Under the pieces are notes generated by a model, which ran no database searches, was not told where the DNA came from, and was given only the letters and a program-made list of their open reading frames with translations. The translations under genes were made by a program, and so were the position numbers. This document shows positions 50,860 to 59,052 of a DNA stretch of 64,000 bases, one piece after another. Positions within the stretch are counted from its first letter, which is position 1; each line of letters opens with the position of its first letter. The stretch is from Parapedobacter tibetensis (lineage in GTDB: Bacteria > Bacteroidota > Bacteroidia > Sphingobacteriales > Sphingobacteriaceae): positions 124,001 through 188,000 of the forward strand of contig NZ_JAMKQJ010000001.1 in assembly GCF_024643205.1 (NCBI RefSeq), written 5' to 3'.

Positions 50860-51840
50860 ATGATAGATTCATTTTTCAGAAGCTGCATCACGCCATTACT
50901 GTGGCTTGGTATCTCATTTTTCCCACAAGTCCTTTTTGGCCAACAAAACCCTATCTTCCCAGGCTGGTATGCTGACCCTGAGGGCATTGTTTATGATGAC
51001 CGCTTCTGGGTATATCCCACGTACTCTGCCTCCTATGAGGAGCAGGTCTTTTTCGATTCATTTTCTTCTCCTGATTTAGTCACTTGGACTAAGCATCCGA
51101 GAATCATCGATACCGCTGAAGTAAAATGGGCCAAGCGTGCCATGTGGGCACCGGGGGTGTTGGAAAAAGACGGTAAATACTATTTCTTTTTTGCGGCCAA
51201 TGACGTGCATGAAGGTGAGGTAGGTGGTATTGGAGTAGCCGTAGCCAATCGGCCTGAAGGTCCATTTAAAGACCTATTAGGCAAGCCACTTATCAACGAA
51301 ATAGTAAACGGTGCGCAACCCATTGATCAATTCGTGTTTAAGGATAAAGATGGCTCTTATTACATGTACTACGGCGGATGGCGGCATTGCAATATCGTGA
51401 AGCTCAATGACGATTTCACAGGACTGGTGCCCTTTGATAACGGGGAAATATATAGGGAAGTAACACCCGAAAGCTATGTGGAAGGGCCATTCATGTTCAT
51501 CAGAAACGGCAAATATTATTTCATGTGGTCTGAAGGGGGTTGGGGTGGGCCCAATTACAAAGTGGCCTACGCCATCGCAGATTCCCCATTCGGTCCGTTT
51601 GAACGAATAGCCACCATATTGGAGCAGGATTCCGAAATCGCCACTGGGGCAGGTCATCATTCCGCCATCCAAATCCCCGGCAAAGATGAGTGGTATATGG
51701 TATATCATCGTCGGCCGTTGGGCAGGAAAGGAGCAAATGAACGGGTCACCTGCATCGATGAAATGCATTTTGATGAAAACGGCTGTATTCTCCCAGTAAA
51801 AATGACACACACCGGGGTAAGTCATTTGTTGGGAAAGTGA
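50860..51840 (+). CDS. Glycoside hydrolase family 43 protein
   Basis: A 326-residue secreted protein with a signal peptide (PLLWLGISFFPQVLFG, cut near residue 27). The five-bladed propeller acids are visible: the general base in PGWYADPEGIVYDD near residue 36, the pKa modulator in NGAQPIDQFVFKDKDG near 150, and the acid in PESYVEGPFMFIRNGKYY near 207. Family 43 enzymes remove arabinose or xylose from plant or mucilage polymers. It is convergent with the GH29 gene (12-base gap), and both are probably exported to attack polysaccharides. No SusC/D pair is in the window. Confidence 0.9.
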   Translation: MIDSFFRSCITPLLWLGISFFPQVLFGQQNPIFPGWYADPEGIVYDDRFWVYPTYSASYEEQVFFDSFSSPDLVTWTKHPRIIDTAEVKWAKRAMWAPGVLEKDGKYYFFFAANDVHEGEVGGIGVAVANRPEGPFKDLLGKPLINEIVNGAQPIDQFVFKDKDGSYYMYYGGWRHCNIVKLNDDFTGLVPFDNGEIYREVTPESYVEGPFMFIRNGKYYFMWSEGGWGGPNYKVAYAIADSPFGPFERIATILEQDSEIATGAGHHSAIQIPGKDEWYMVYHRRPLGRKGANERVTCIDEMHFDENGCILPVKMTHTGVSHLLGK

Positions 51841-51852
51841 GGTACGCCGCCG

Positions 51853-53670
51853 CTAATCCTTAGCCTTTTCCATCCATAACCGGTTGAACAGGATTGCCTC
51901 CCCATCCGCGGGGGCAATCAGGAGGGTCACCTCATGGTAACCAGCTTCGGTAAACGTGATTTTGCCCAACGGCTTTTCCCTAAATTCATCCGTATAATAA
52001 TCTTGATTGGGTTCCACAACGATTTTACCGGTATGGGGCAGCTCGTTGGTCAGTTCTGTATCGCTTGCCTGCAAGGTAATACTTGCCTCGCCTTTTCCTT
52101 GATTGCTATAAGACATATCGAAATTATACACCATGTGCTGGTCTACATAGATTTTCCAACGCAAAGTAGTGGGGCCAGTAATAACCAAATGCTCCGGCCT
52201 TGTGCCATCAAACCTCACTTTATTGGGGGCATCGAGATGATCAATTATGTTGTTACCCCGAAGGGAGTACCCGCCAAAAGAGGCTTCCGCCACCACTTCT
52301 TTATCCAATTGCATACCTGTTTCAAATTCCAGCACCACCACTGAAACAAAACGGTCTGGCGCTACCCGTGGTGCTTGAACATGGAGATAAGGGCCTTGCT
52401 GCGTATAGGTCAATGATGTTTTCAATTTATCATTCAACAGGTAAACCCCGGTCGGTTGGGAGGTGACACCTGAAATCCGTAATACCTTGTCTAACGGCCA
52501 ATTATACACTTGTAGATAAACATTATCTGTTCCATTTTTTTGCTTTTTATAAGTGATTTTGCCCCAATCGTGCTGTGTGGGTGCTAAATCCACTCCCCCA
52601 CTGCCGTAAATCGATTCTCCGTTTATGGCTAGCCACTGCCCAATATCCTCAAGCCTACTGACACTTTCATAGGGTATACTCCCATCGGCTCGTGGCCCAA
52701 CATTAAGCATAAAATTACCGTTGAGGCTCACATTACCAATCAATGCATGCAAAAGTTGGGTGGTAGATTTCCATTGGTTTTCCAAGGCATTGTAACCCCA
52801 TGAGTGGGCGATGGTACCTGGTGTTTGCCATGGATGTTTCTTGTAATTAGAACCCAACTGATTATCACCCAACGTTTCGAAATCAATGTTTTCGTTTGAC
52901 ACAGGTATCCCCAACCTCGAATTGATTAAGCAATTGGGCTGTAGTTCACGGATTAATGCTAACACCTGGTCAATCTGCTGACGCTCCACAACGGTCTGTT
53001 CATGGGGTATCCACATATCAAACCACAACATGGCTACCTCCCCATAATTACTGAGTAACTCCCTCAATTGCGGGATGACTTTATCTTGCCAATATTGATT
53101 GTATTGCTCCGGTGTCACTTTACCTGCCAGTTCCTGGTTATGGCTCCAACCGAAGGGATGTTCCCAATCTACCCAATGCGAGTAATAAAATCCCAATTTT
53201 ATATCATGCTTTTGGCATGCCTTCGCCAATTCCGCAAGTACATCGCGGGTAGTACCGCTGAGTTTGGGCAGGGTATGGCCCCCAACCTTTGAATCCCATA
53301 ATGCTATGCCATCGTGGTGTTTAGCGGTAATGGTGATGTATTTCATTCCGGCCTTCTTGGCAGCCAACACCCATTTCTCCGGATTAATCTCATCCCAATC
53401 AAACCGCTGGGCCAACTGGATGTATTCTTCCATGGGAATACTGTTCCTATACATGATCCACTCAGCGTAATTATTGAAATGCCTATGCGGCTCCCCTTTC
53501 CATATACCTTCCGCGGCGCTGTATACCCCCCAATGGATGAACATACCAAAACGTGCATCAGTAAACCATTGGGGTCGCTCACTTGGTGCAATTGGCTGGG
53601 ATTTGAGTAAAACGGGCATTAACAATAAACATACTTGGACGAAAATAATGATAGGACTATATTTTTTCAT
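51853..53670 (-). CDS. Alpha-L-fucosidase, glycoside hydrolase family 29
   Basis: A 605-residue exported protein with a signal peptide (IIIFVQVCLLLMPVLLKS). The N-terminal PQWFTDARFGMFIHWGVYSA and KYITITAKHHDGIALWDSKV are GH29 hallmarks, and the catalytic nucleophile Asp is in EVAMLWFDMWIPHEQ near residue 218. Residues about 450-605 form a beta-sandwich appendage, probably carbohydrate binding, ending KAKD. It removes terminal fucose from glycans. It is convergent with the GH43 gene. Confidence 0.93.
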   Translation of the reverse strand: MKKYSPIIIFVQVCLLLMPVLLKSQPIAPSERPQWFTDARFGMFIHWGVYSAAEGIWKGEPHRHFNNYAEWIMYRNSIPMEEYIQLAQRFDWDEINPEKWVLAAKKAGMKYITITAKHHDGIALWDSKVGGHTLPKLSGTTRDVLAELAKACQKHDIKLGFYYSHWVDWEHPFGWSHNQELAGKVTPEQYNQYWQDKVIPQLRELLSNYGEVAMLWFDMWIPHEQTVVERQQIDQVLALIRELQPNCLINSRLGIPVSNENIDFETLGDNQLGSNYKKHPWQTPGTIAHSWGYNALENQWKSTTQLLHALIGNVSLNGNFMLNVGPRADGSIPYESVSRLEDIGQWLAINGESIYGSGGVDLAPTQHDWGKITYKKQKNGTDNVYLQVYNWPLDKVLRISGVTSQPTGVYLLNDKLKTSLTYTQQGPYLHVQAPRVAPDRFVSVVVLEFETGMQLDKEVVAEASFGGYSLRGNNIIDHLDAPNKVRFDGTRPEHLVITGPTTLRWKIYVDQHMVYNFDMSYSNQGKGEASITLQASDTELTNELPHTGKIVVEPNQDYYTDEFREKPLGKITFTEAGYHEVTLLIAPADGEAILFNRLWMEKAKD

Positions 53671-53816
53671 GGTTATGCTTTTAATCCGTCATTCCATTAG
53701 GTTCCTAATTTATCCAAAGAAATAACAATACTTGAATATAAAAGTAAATAATCTTAACATGGTATTCAGCCAAAATTACATTTCCATCCGCTTCATTTCG
53801 TTATTTAAAGTATTCC

Positions 53817-53824
53817 TATCTTTG
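53817..53824 (+). promoter_or_regulatory. -7 box TATCTTTG upstream of the RmlD-like gene
   Basis: An exact TAnnTTTG match. The leader that follows (about 60 bases) is made almost entirely of repeat family B up to the start codon. Confidence 0.6.
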
Positions 53825-53840
53825 GCCTTTGATTTGTTAA

Positions 53841-53896
53841 TATCTCAAATTTCATGTCTAACGTCTCATAGCTCATATTTAACGTTTCATGTCTAA
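53841..53896 (+). repeat. Repeat family B, in the leader of the RmlD-like gene
   Basis: Successive units of the TCTCATATCTAACGTCTCAT kind, the last one (TTTCATGTCTAA) overlapping the ATG at 53889. Other copies lie before ccmC (7897-7920), before the EVE gene (55864-55893) and after gldC (56041-56075). Confidence 0.7.
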
Positions 53897-54797
53897 TAAA
53901 AAAATACTCGTCACCGGAAGTAATGGCCTTTTAGGGCAAAAGATCATAGACTTGGCGCCGGCCCTAAATGACATCGATTTGATAGCCTCTTCACGGGGAG
54001 AAAACCGGCATCCCATAACGGGTGGTTATCAGTATATCGATTTGGACATCCTTGATCATAACCGGCTACGGGAGGTTGTTGCTGAATATCGACCGGATAC
54101 CATCATCAATACCGCTGCCATGACCAATGTGGACGCTTGCGAACATGATCCGGAAGGTTGCCGAAAACTGAATGTAGAGGCCGTGGAACAATTGGCAGCA
54201 TTATGCGACGAATTCCAAATTCATCTTATCCACCTGTCCACCGATTTTATATTCGATGGCGAAGACGGACCATATGCTGAAGATGACCAACCCAATCCGC
54301 TAAGTCTGTATGGCCAAAGCAAGCTGGATGCAGAACATATTATTCAAAGATCCAACTGTAAATGGGCCATCTTACGCACCATATTGGTGTATGGTGTGGT
54401 GGCCGACATGAGCCGCAGCAACATCGTATTATGGGCCAAAAGCGCATTGGAGAAAGGTAAACCGCTCAATGTAGTCAATGACCAATGGCGTATGCCCACG
54501 CTGGCTGAAGACTTGGCACAGGCCTGTTTGCTTGCTGCTATGAAAGAAGCGGAAGGCATCTTCCACATTTCAGGCAACGATATGTTTGCCATTCACGAGT
54601 TAGTAGAGGCCGTTGCAGCGCACTGGCAGTTGGATAAATCACTTATCAACCAAGTGAGCTCATCGACATTGAGCCAAGCCGCACCGCGGCCAAAGCGAAC
54701 GGGTTTTATATTGGATAAGGCGAGGACGGTATTAGGCTATGAGCCAAAAAGCTTCTCCGAAGGATTGGTGTTGGTCGATCGCCAACTTGGTAAATGA
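53889..54797 (+). CDS. RmlD-like NAD(P)-dependent sugar reductase
   Basis: A 302-residue short-chain dehydrogenase of the extended, RmlD substrate-binding type. The coenzyme loop is ILVTGSNGLLGQKIID at residues 6-21, with DTIINTAAMTNVDACEHDPE near 75. The catalytic Tyr-Lys is in NPLSLYGQSKLDAEHIIQ near 140, after HLIHLSTDFIFDGEDGPYAE. It resembles dTDP-4-dehydrorhamnose reductase, but no other rml genes are nearby. Its first codons lie inside repeat family B. Confidence 0.88.
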   Translation: MSNKKILVTGSNGLLGQKIIDLAPALNDIDLIASSRGENRHPITGGYQYIDLDILDHNRLREVVAEYRPDTIINTAAMTNVDACEHDPEGCRKLNVEAVEQLAALCDEFQIHLIHLSTDFIFDGEDGPYAEDDQPNPLSLYGQSKLDAEHIIQRSNCKWAILRTILVYGVVADMSRSNIVLWAKSALEKGKPLNVVNDQWRMPTLAEDLAQACLLAAMKEAEGIFHISGNDMFAIHELVEAVAAHWQLDKSLINQVSSSTLSQAAPRPKRTGFILDKARTVLGYEPKSFSEGLVLVDRQLGK

Positions 54798-54805
54798 AAC
54801 CGTAA

Positions 54806-54897
54806 AAAATAGCACACGGATAACACAGATTTGGCGGATTTAACATGGCAGAAAAATCTACGGCATCAGTAACATCCGTGTCATTCGCGTGAAAAAC
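54806..54897. repeat. Repeat family C, copy 2
   Basis: A stretch built on ACACGGATAACACAGATTTG ... GGCATCAGTAACATCCGTGT that can fold partly on itself (ACGGAT with ATCCGT). Related copies are at 7791-7831 and 56446-56538. No coding potential. Confidence 0.65.
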
Positions 54898-54909
54898 AAA
54901 AATTTATAC

Positions 54910-54917
54910 CATCTTTG
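54910..54917 (+). promoter_or_regulatory. Near-consensus -7 box (CATCTTTG) upstream of the thioesterase gene
   Basis: One base off TAnnTTTG (CA for TA), 4 bases before the ATG at 54922. It rules out the longer frame beginning at 54889. Confidence 0.45.
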
Positions 54918-54921
54918 CAGC

Positions 54922-55446
54922 ATGACCCAGAAATTTCCACGCGAATCATACACTATCATGAACGAACTGGTATTGCCTAACGATACCAATACACTGAATA
55001 ACCTCATGGGTGGACGGCTGCTCCATTGGATGGATATTGCGGCAGCAATCTCTGCTCAGAAGCACTGCAACCGCATCGTGGTGACCGCTTCCGTCGATAA
55101 TGTGTCGTTTAAGCATCCCGTGAAACTTGGTGATGTCATTAGCATCGAGGCCAAGGTGACCCGTGCTTTCAACACGTCCGTAGAAGTACGCTTGACCGTA
55201 TGGGCACAGAATATCCCTTCAGGCACGAAGGTAAAATCAAACGAAGCCTACTATACGTTTGTGGCTATCGATCAGGATGGGCACACCATCGCCGTACCCC
55301 AATTGGTACCTGAAACTGACGAAGAAAAACAACTGTATAACGAAGCCTTGCAGCGCAGGGAACTCAGGTTGATTTTGGCGGGAAAGATGAAGCCCAAAGA
55401 AGCCACCCAGCTTAAATCGTTGTTTGAACAAATAGCCGCCGGGTAA
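54922..55446 (+). CDS. Acyl-CoA thioesterase, hotdog fold
   Basis: A 174-residue protein. The active-site region reads PNDTNTLNNLMGGRLLHWMD near residue 18, followed by VVTASVDNVSFKHPVKLGD, typical of YciA/BACH-type acyl-CoA hydrolases. It would cut acyl-CoA to free acid and CoA. The ATG at 54922 agrees with the -7 box just upstream, though the next Met (54958) is possible if the leader is not zero. The gene is convergent with the EVE-domain gene. Confidence 0.88.
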   Translation: MTQKFPRESYTIMNELVLPNDTNTLNNLMGGRLLHWMDIAAAISAQKHCNRIVVTASVDNVSFKHPVKLGDVISIEAKVTRAFNTSVEVRLTVWAQNIPSGTKVKSNEAYYTFVAIDQDGHTIAVPQLVPETDEEKQLYNEALQRRELRLILAGKMKPKEATQLKSLFEQIAAG

Positions 55447-55452
55447 TCAGGT

Positions 55453-55863
55453 TTACGAAGCGCTCCCCAACTCCACAATCCGATCAAATTCCTCGCGTTT
55501 AAGCGGCATCACAGATAGACGCCCTTGACGCACTAAAGCAATATCTTTGAGTTGTTTGTCTTCCTTAATGGTTTCGAGCGTGATCGGCTTTTTCAAGGCC
55601 TCTACCGGTGCCAAATCTACCACCACCCAACGCTCATCTGAAGTCGTTGGATCTTGATAATATTCCTTTATTACTTTGGCGATTCCAACCACTTCCTTGC
55701 CTTCATTACTATGGTAGAACAATACCAAATCACCTTTTTTCATATCCTTAAGGCTGTTTCGGGCCTGATAATTGCGCACACCATCCCAAAAAGTTTTCTT
55801 GTCCTTACGGAACTGTTGCCAACTGTATTTGAAGGGTTCAGATTTTACGAGGAAATAGTTCAT
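55453..55863 (-). CDS. EVE-domain protein
   Basis: A 136-residue single-domain protein: YFLVKSEPFKYSWQQFRKDK at residues 3-22, WDGVRNYQARNSLKDMKKGD and LVLFYHSNEGKEVVGIAKVI. The EVE fold is related to PUA and YTH domains and is thought to bind modified bases in RNA or DNA. It is complete. Its upstream leader is filled with repeat family B, as in ccmC and the RmlD-like gene. Confidence 0.92.
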   Translation of the reverse strand: MNYFLVKSEPFKYSWQQFRKDKKTFWDGVRNYQARNSLKDMKKGDLVLFYHSNEGKEVVGIAKVIKEYYQDPTTSDERWVVVDLAPVEALKKPITLETIKEDKQLKDIALVRQGRLSVMPLKREEFDRIVELGSAS

Positions 55864-55893
55864 AGAATGTATAGATTTGAGATATGAGACGTG
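55864..55893 (-). repeat. Repeat family B, before the EVE gene
   Basis: On the minus strand AGTCTCACGTCTCATATCTC leads directly into the EVE start codon (about 15 bases after the last unit). Orientation relative to the gene is the same as before ccmC and the RmlD-like gene. Confidence 0.65.
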
Positions 55894-56040
55894 AGACTAT
55901 TAGCGGCTTAATACAAAGCTATTATTACCTTTTCGTGAGTATATTTTATTCAATTTTTATTCAATCATGCCTAATATAATTGAATTTCACGGTATGTCAA
56001 TAGGTTTTACAGAAAGAATCTCGTTTTTGTTAACACATAT

Positions 56041-56075
56041 AAAGTCTCAAATCTCATATCTATTATCTCCTATCT
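56041..56075. repeat. Repeat family B, beside the gldC stop codon
   Basis: Units AGTCTCAAATCTCATATCTA on the plus strand, 3' of gldC. Here the family lies at the end of a gene rather than at its start. Confidence 0.55.
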
Positions 56076-56077
56076 TA

Positions 56078-56425
56078 TTATTGCTTTTGTGTAACCTCCA
56101 TCTTTTCGGCAAAGTGATCACAATAGTCACGCAGGTCGCCAATTACGGCTTTTGCCACTGGGTCATCGCCCGATGCACGAACGAATGTATCACCCAAAGT
56201 CTGTAAGGTTTCATAGAAAAAACGCTTCATTTCATCCAGAGGCATATCCTTAGTCCAAAGGTCTATGCGCATGGAGTTTTTATAATGATGATCCCACAAC
56301 GCCAAAAACAAGGCTTTTGCCGGTAAGGCTTCTTTAGTTTCGCCATCCGAGGATTCCCAAATGATGTTATCTGGTACGTTGTTGTCGTCCAGTTCGATTG
56401 TTAGTTTTATTTCTGCTTTTTTCAT
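56078..56425 (-). CDS. gldC: Gliding motility protein GldC
   Basis: A 115-residue soluble protein. IKLTIELDDNNVPDNIIWES at the start, EALPAKALFLALWDHHYKNS in the middle and FFYETLQTLGDTFVRASGDD in the C-terminal half match GldC. GldC is conserved in Bacteroidetes, including non-gliding species, where its role is unclear. No other gld genes are in the window. It lies 113 bases downstream of a small membrane protein gene, across repeat family C. Confidence 0.9.
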   Translation of the reverse strand: MKKAEIKLTIELDDNNVPDNIIWESSDGETKEALPAKALFLALWDHHYKNSMRIDLWTKDMPLDEMKRFFYETLQTLGDTFVRASGDDPVAKAVIGDLRDYCDHFAEKMEVTQKQ

Positions 56426-56445
56426 TTCAACGTCTAAAATTAAGT

Positions 56446-56538
56446 TGAACGCAGATAACGCGGATCATGCAGATTTACGCAGATTCATTGAAAAATCGGC
56501 GATCATCCGTCAAATCTGTGGCATCAGTGTTCCATCCA
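56446..56538. repeat. Repeat family C, copy 3
   Basis: On the minus strand it opens GAACACTGATGCCACAGATT and continues with alternating GATCCGCG and ATCTGCGT units. It fills nearly the whole gap between the small membrane protein gene and gldC. The opening nearly matches the copy at 7791 (GAACACTGATGACGCAGATT). Confidence 0.7.
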
Positions 56539-56787
56539 TTACCATATCTTTAAAATCCAAATAACTACCGCCACCAATACGACAAATATCCCCTCCGCTA
56601 TCCATACACGTTTGAGGTTGCGGAGCATCAACCTGAAAAACTGGTCAGCTGCCACCAATATCAACAAAAATAACAAAAACCAACCAATGCCGCTAATTCC
56701 AATTTTATCATCGATGATTTGCCACAACAACCAGGTCAGCAACAAGGCGGATGCAATATTCAGCGGGGTAATTCTGACCTTCTTCAT
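56539..56787 (-). CDS. Small membrane protein with two to three helices, coupled to the DEAD-box helicase gene
   Basis: An 82-residue hydrophobic protein: ITPLNIASALLLTWLLWQII, GWFLLFLLILVAADQFF and IAEGIFVVLVAVVIWILKIW are likely membrane segments. I do not know its family. Its ATG overlaps the helicase stop as ATGA, so it is probably translated from the same message. A membrane protein linked to an RNA helicase is unusual; the link may be only one of arrangement. Confidence 0.75.
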   Translation of the reverse strand: MKKVRITPLNIASALLLTWLLWQIIDDKIGISGIGWFLLFLLILVAADQFFRLMLRNLKRVWIAEGIFVVLVAVVIWILKIW

Positions 56788-58112
56788 CTTTTCTTTCTTA
56801 CCGGCTTTTGTTTGCCAATATACCGCTTTCCGCCATGTTGAGGTTTGTTCGTCCGTTGGTTGGCCATCTTCTTTTCATGGAATGCACCGCTGAAATCCGG
56901 GTTATCCTTCCTTTTCTGTGCATCAATTTCACGCGCAATGGCCTGCCGTTCTTCAAATCCGGTTTTCTCAATAAATACCTCCCCAGGGATATCCAATACG
57001 GGAATCTGCTGACGAATCAACTTTTCAATTTTCCGGATATAATATTCTTCCGCCGGATTGCAAAACGTAATGGCATCTCCCGTTTGGGACGCCCTGCCGG
57101 TCCGTCCAATGCGGTGCACGTAATCCTCAATGACGATTGGCACATCGAAATTGATGACATGGCTCACATTGCTCACGTCTAAGCCCCGTGCAGCCACATC
57201 AGTGGCCACCAGTATCCGAATTGTCCCCTCCTTAAAGGCATTGATAGAATTAATACGTGTATTTTGGCCTTTATTGGCATGGATCACCCTGATGTTTTCT
57301 GCCCCATATTTACGTTCAAGAAAGCTAAAAACATTGTCGGCCACCGTTTTGGTTTTGCAAAAGATGATAAGGCGGAGCAATGTTTCGTCATCTTTGAGCA
57401 AGTGTTGCAGCAGGTTGATTTTGGTCTTGAGGTTGGGCACATAATACAGCGTCTGTGTCACCGTCTGTGCCGGTGTAGCTTGTTCGGATACTTCCACGAT
57501 AGTAGGGAAAGCCAAAAAATCTCCCGAAATTTTATGCACCAATTCACTCATGGTAGCCGAAAAAAGCAGGTTTTGCCGCTTGCGGGGCACTACTTCCAGT
57601 ATCCGGTGTAGCTTGCTGATGAATCCCATATCCATCATCTTATCCGCTTCATCCATTACCAGCACTTTCAGGGATTTGGTCACAATGTTTCCAGCAAGGT
57701 ATAGGTCGAGAAACCGACCTGGGCTGGCCACGATGATATCCACTCCCTTTTCCAATTCGGCGATTTGGGTTTTGGGGCCAAGGCCTCCATAAAGCACTAC
57801 CGCACGTAAATCGGTATATTTGGCAAATTGGCGGATATTTTCCTCGATTTGCATGGCCAATTCACGGGTTGGGGAGAGAATAAGAGCCCGTGCATCCTCG
57901 CCCTGTGCATACTTGAGGTTCATGAGAAGAGGCAATACAAACGCAGCGGTTTTGCCGGTACCTGTTTGGGCAATGCCCATCACATCTTGCCCTGCCAATA
58001 TTGGCGGGATAGCCTTTTGCTGGATGGGAGTGGGTATGGTATAACCCGCTTCCTCGATGGCGTTCAGGATTTGCTTATTGAACTTGAAGTCCTCAAAGGT
58101 TCGTTGCTGCAT
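56784..58112 (-). CDS. DEAD-box RNA helicase
   Basis: A 442-residue RNA helicase of the RhlE-like branch. FNKQILNAIEEAGYTIPTPI is the Q motif region, followed by Walker A IAQTGTGKTAAFVLPLL near residue 51, VLVMDEADKMMDMGF near 150 and FSATMSE. Motif VI reads YVHRIGRTGRASQTGD near 325. The C-terminal tail is Lys/Arg-rich (QRTNKPQHGGKRYIGKQKPV), common for RNA binding. It has a TATCTTTG box ending 5 bases before the start codon, suggesting a very short leader. Confidence 0.95.
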   Translation of the reverse strand: MQQRTFEDFKFNKQILNAIEEAGYTIPTPIQQKAIPPILAGQDVMGIAQTGTGKTAAFVLPLLMNLKYAQGEDARALILSPTRELAMQIEENIRQFAKYTDLRAVVLYGGLGPKTQIAELEKGVDIIVASPGRFLDLYLAGNIVTKSLKVLVMDEADKMMDMGFISKLHRILEVVPRKRQNLLFSATMSELVHKISGDFLAFPTIVEVSEQATPAQTVTQTLYYVPNLKTKINLLQHLLKDDETLLRLIIFCKTKTVADNVFSFLERKYGAENIRVIHANKGQNTRINSINAFKEGTIRILVATDVAARGLDVSNVSHVINFDVPIVIEDYVHRIGRTGRASQTGDAITFCNPAEEYYIRKIEKLIRQQIPVLDIPGEVFIEKTGFEERQAIAREIDAQKRKDNPDFSGAFHEKKMANQRTNKPQHGGKRYIGKQKPVRKKR

Positions 58113-58116
58113 CCTG

Positions 58117-58124
58117 CAAAGATA
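58117..58124 (-). promoter_or_regulatory. -7 box TATCTTTG upstream of the helicase gene
   Basis: An exact TAnnTTTG match on the minus strand, 4 bases before the ATG at 58112; the message would be leaderless or nearly so. Confidence 0.55.
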
Positions 58125-58135
58125 GGCAAAAGGGG

Positions 58136-59026
58136 TTAGAATCCGCTTTCCAATGCCTCCCCTACTTCGGTGGGAAAATCCGATTCAAGGATGGATGCTC
58201 CATCCGCAATAATGGCTCGGTAGGCCGTTGCACGTTCCTCTTTAGTTTCCAACTTATCGTAGGTGGGCGCCGATGAAATCATGCACATGGTGCCCTTCGT
58301 GTTCAATAAACGATAAAGCACTTGGTTTTCAGGCTTAATATTCGGGCCTATATAGGCAATCATCCGATTGTAGGGAATCCGTGCCTTTTTATATGCTTCA
58401 AACTTCTCCATGGTTTGGATATGCGCAGAAAGCATTTGATTTTTATTTTTATCCAAATAAAAGCGGGCCTGTTCTGGAGAATGAACCGTGACCATCACAA
58501 ACGAGTAGGCGTCATGTTGTTTAATAATCTCGGCAATCATTTCAAGCGGTACATCTTTATGGTCGAGGTTTAATATGGTTTTACCCCTAGCCCATTCAAT
58601 GGCTTCCGCCAATGTGGGGATGCGGTGTTCCGTCAGATTTCCATCCTTGTCCTTCAGCCGCAATTGTTGCAGCTCTGCCCAGGTATGATCTAAGGCTTTG
58701 CCAGTTCCATTTGTCGTACGATCAAGCGTTGCATCATGCAACAGAATAATCACACTATCCTTTGTCAACCGAGGATCTATCTCAAAGATGGCCGGTGTAT
58801 GTTCCAGCACTGTTTCGAAGCCGGCAACGGAATTTTCTGGAAGTCCAAGTTCAACTGTGCCACGGTGACCGCTGATAATGGTTTTGTCCCTGCCATACTT
58901 GAAAAACCGGTGCAACTGCTTGGGGGATTTAAAATCCAGCGTATGCAATTTTTGGGCTTGAGATGGCAATACGACACCAAAACAGCAAACGAATATAAGC
59001 AGGTACAAATAGTTAGTTGCTTGCAT
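58136..59026 (-). CDS. Glycerophosphodiester phosphodiesterase family protein, exported
   Basis: A 296-residue protein with a signal peptide (LYLLIFVCCFGVVLPSQA). The GDPD catalytic site is intact: ISGHRGTVELGLPENSVAGF near residue 51 (His-Arg and Glu-Asn), then IFEIDPRLTKDSVIILLHDA and TILNLDHKDV. It would release glycerol-3-phosphate from glycerophosphodiesters or cleave cell-wall phosphodiesters in the periplasm. It lies 26 bases downstream of the histidine phosphatase gene in the same minus-strand run. Confidence 0.92.
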   Translation of the reverse strand: MQATNYLYLLIFVCCFGVVLPSQAQKLHTLDFKSPKQLHRFFKYGRDKTIISGHRGTVELGLPENSVAGFETVLEHTPAIFEIDPRLTKDSVIILLHDATLDRTTNGTGKALDHTWAELQQLRLKDKDGNLTEHRIPTLAEAIEWARGKTILNLDHKDVPLEMIAEIIKQHDAYSFVMVTVHSPEQARFYLDKNKNQMLSAHIQTMEKFEAYKKARIPYNRMIAYIGPNIKPENQVLYRLLNTKGTMCMISSAPTYDKLETKEERATAYRAIIADGASILESDFPTEVGEALESGF

Positions 59027-59052
59027 TTCTATTTTAAATTATTTTTCAACCG

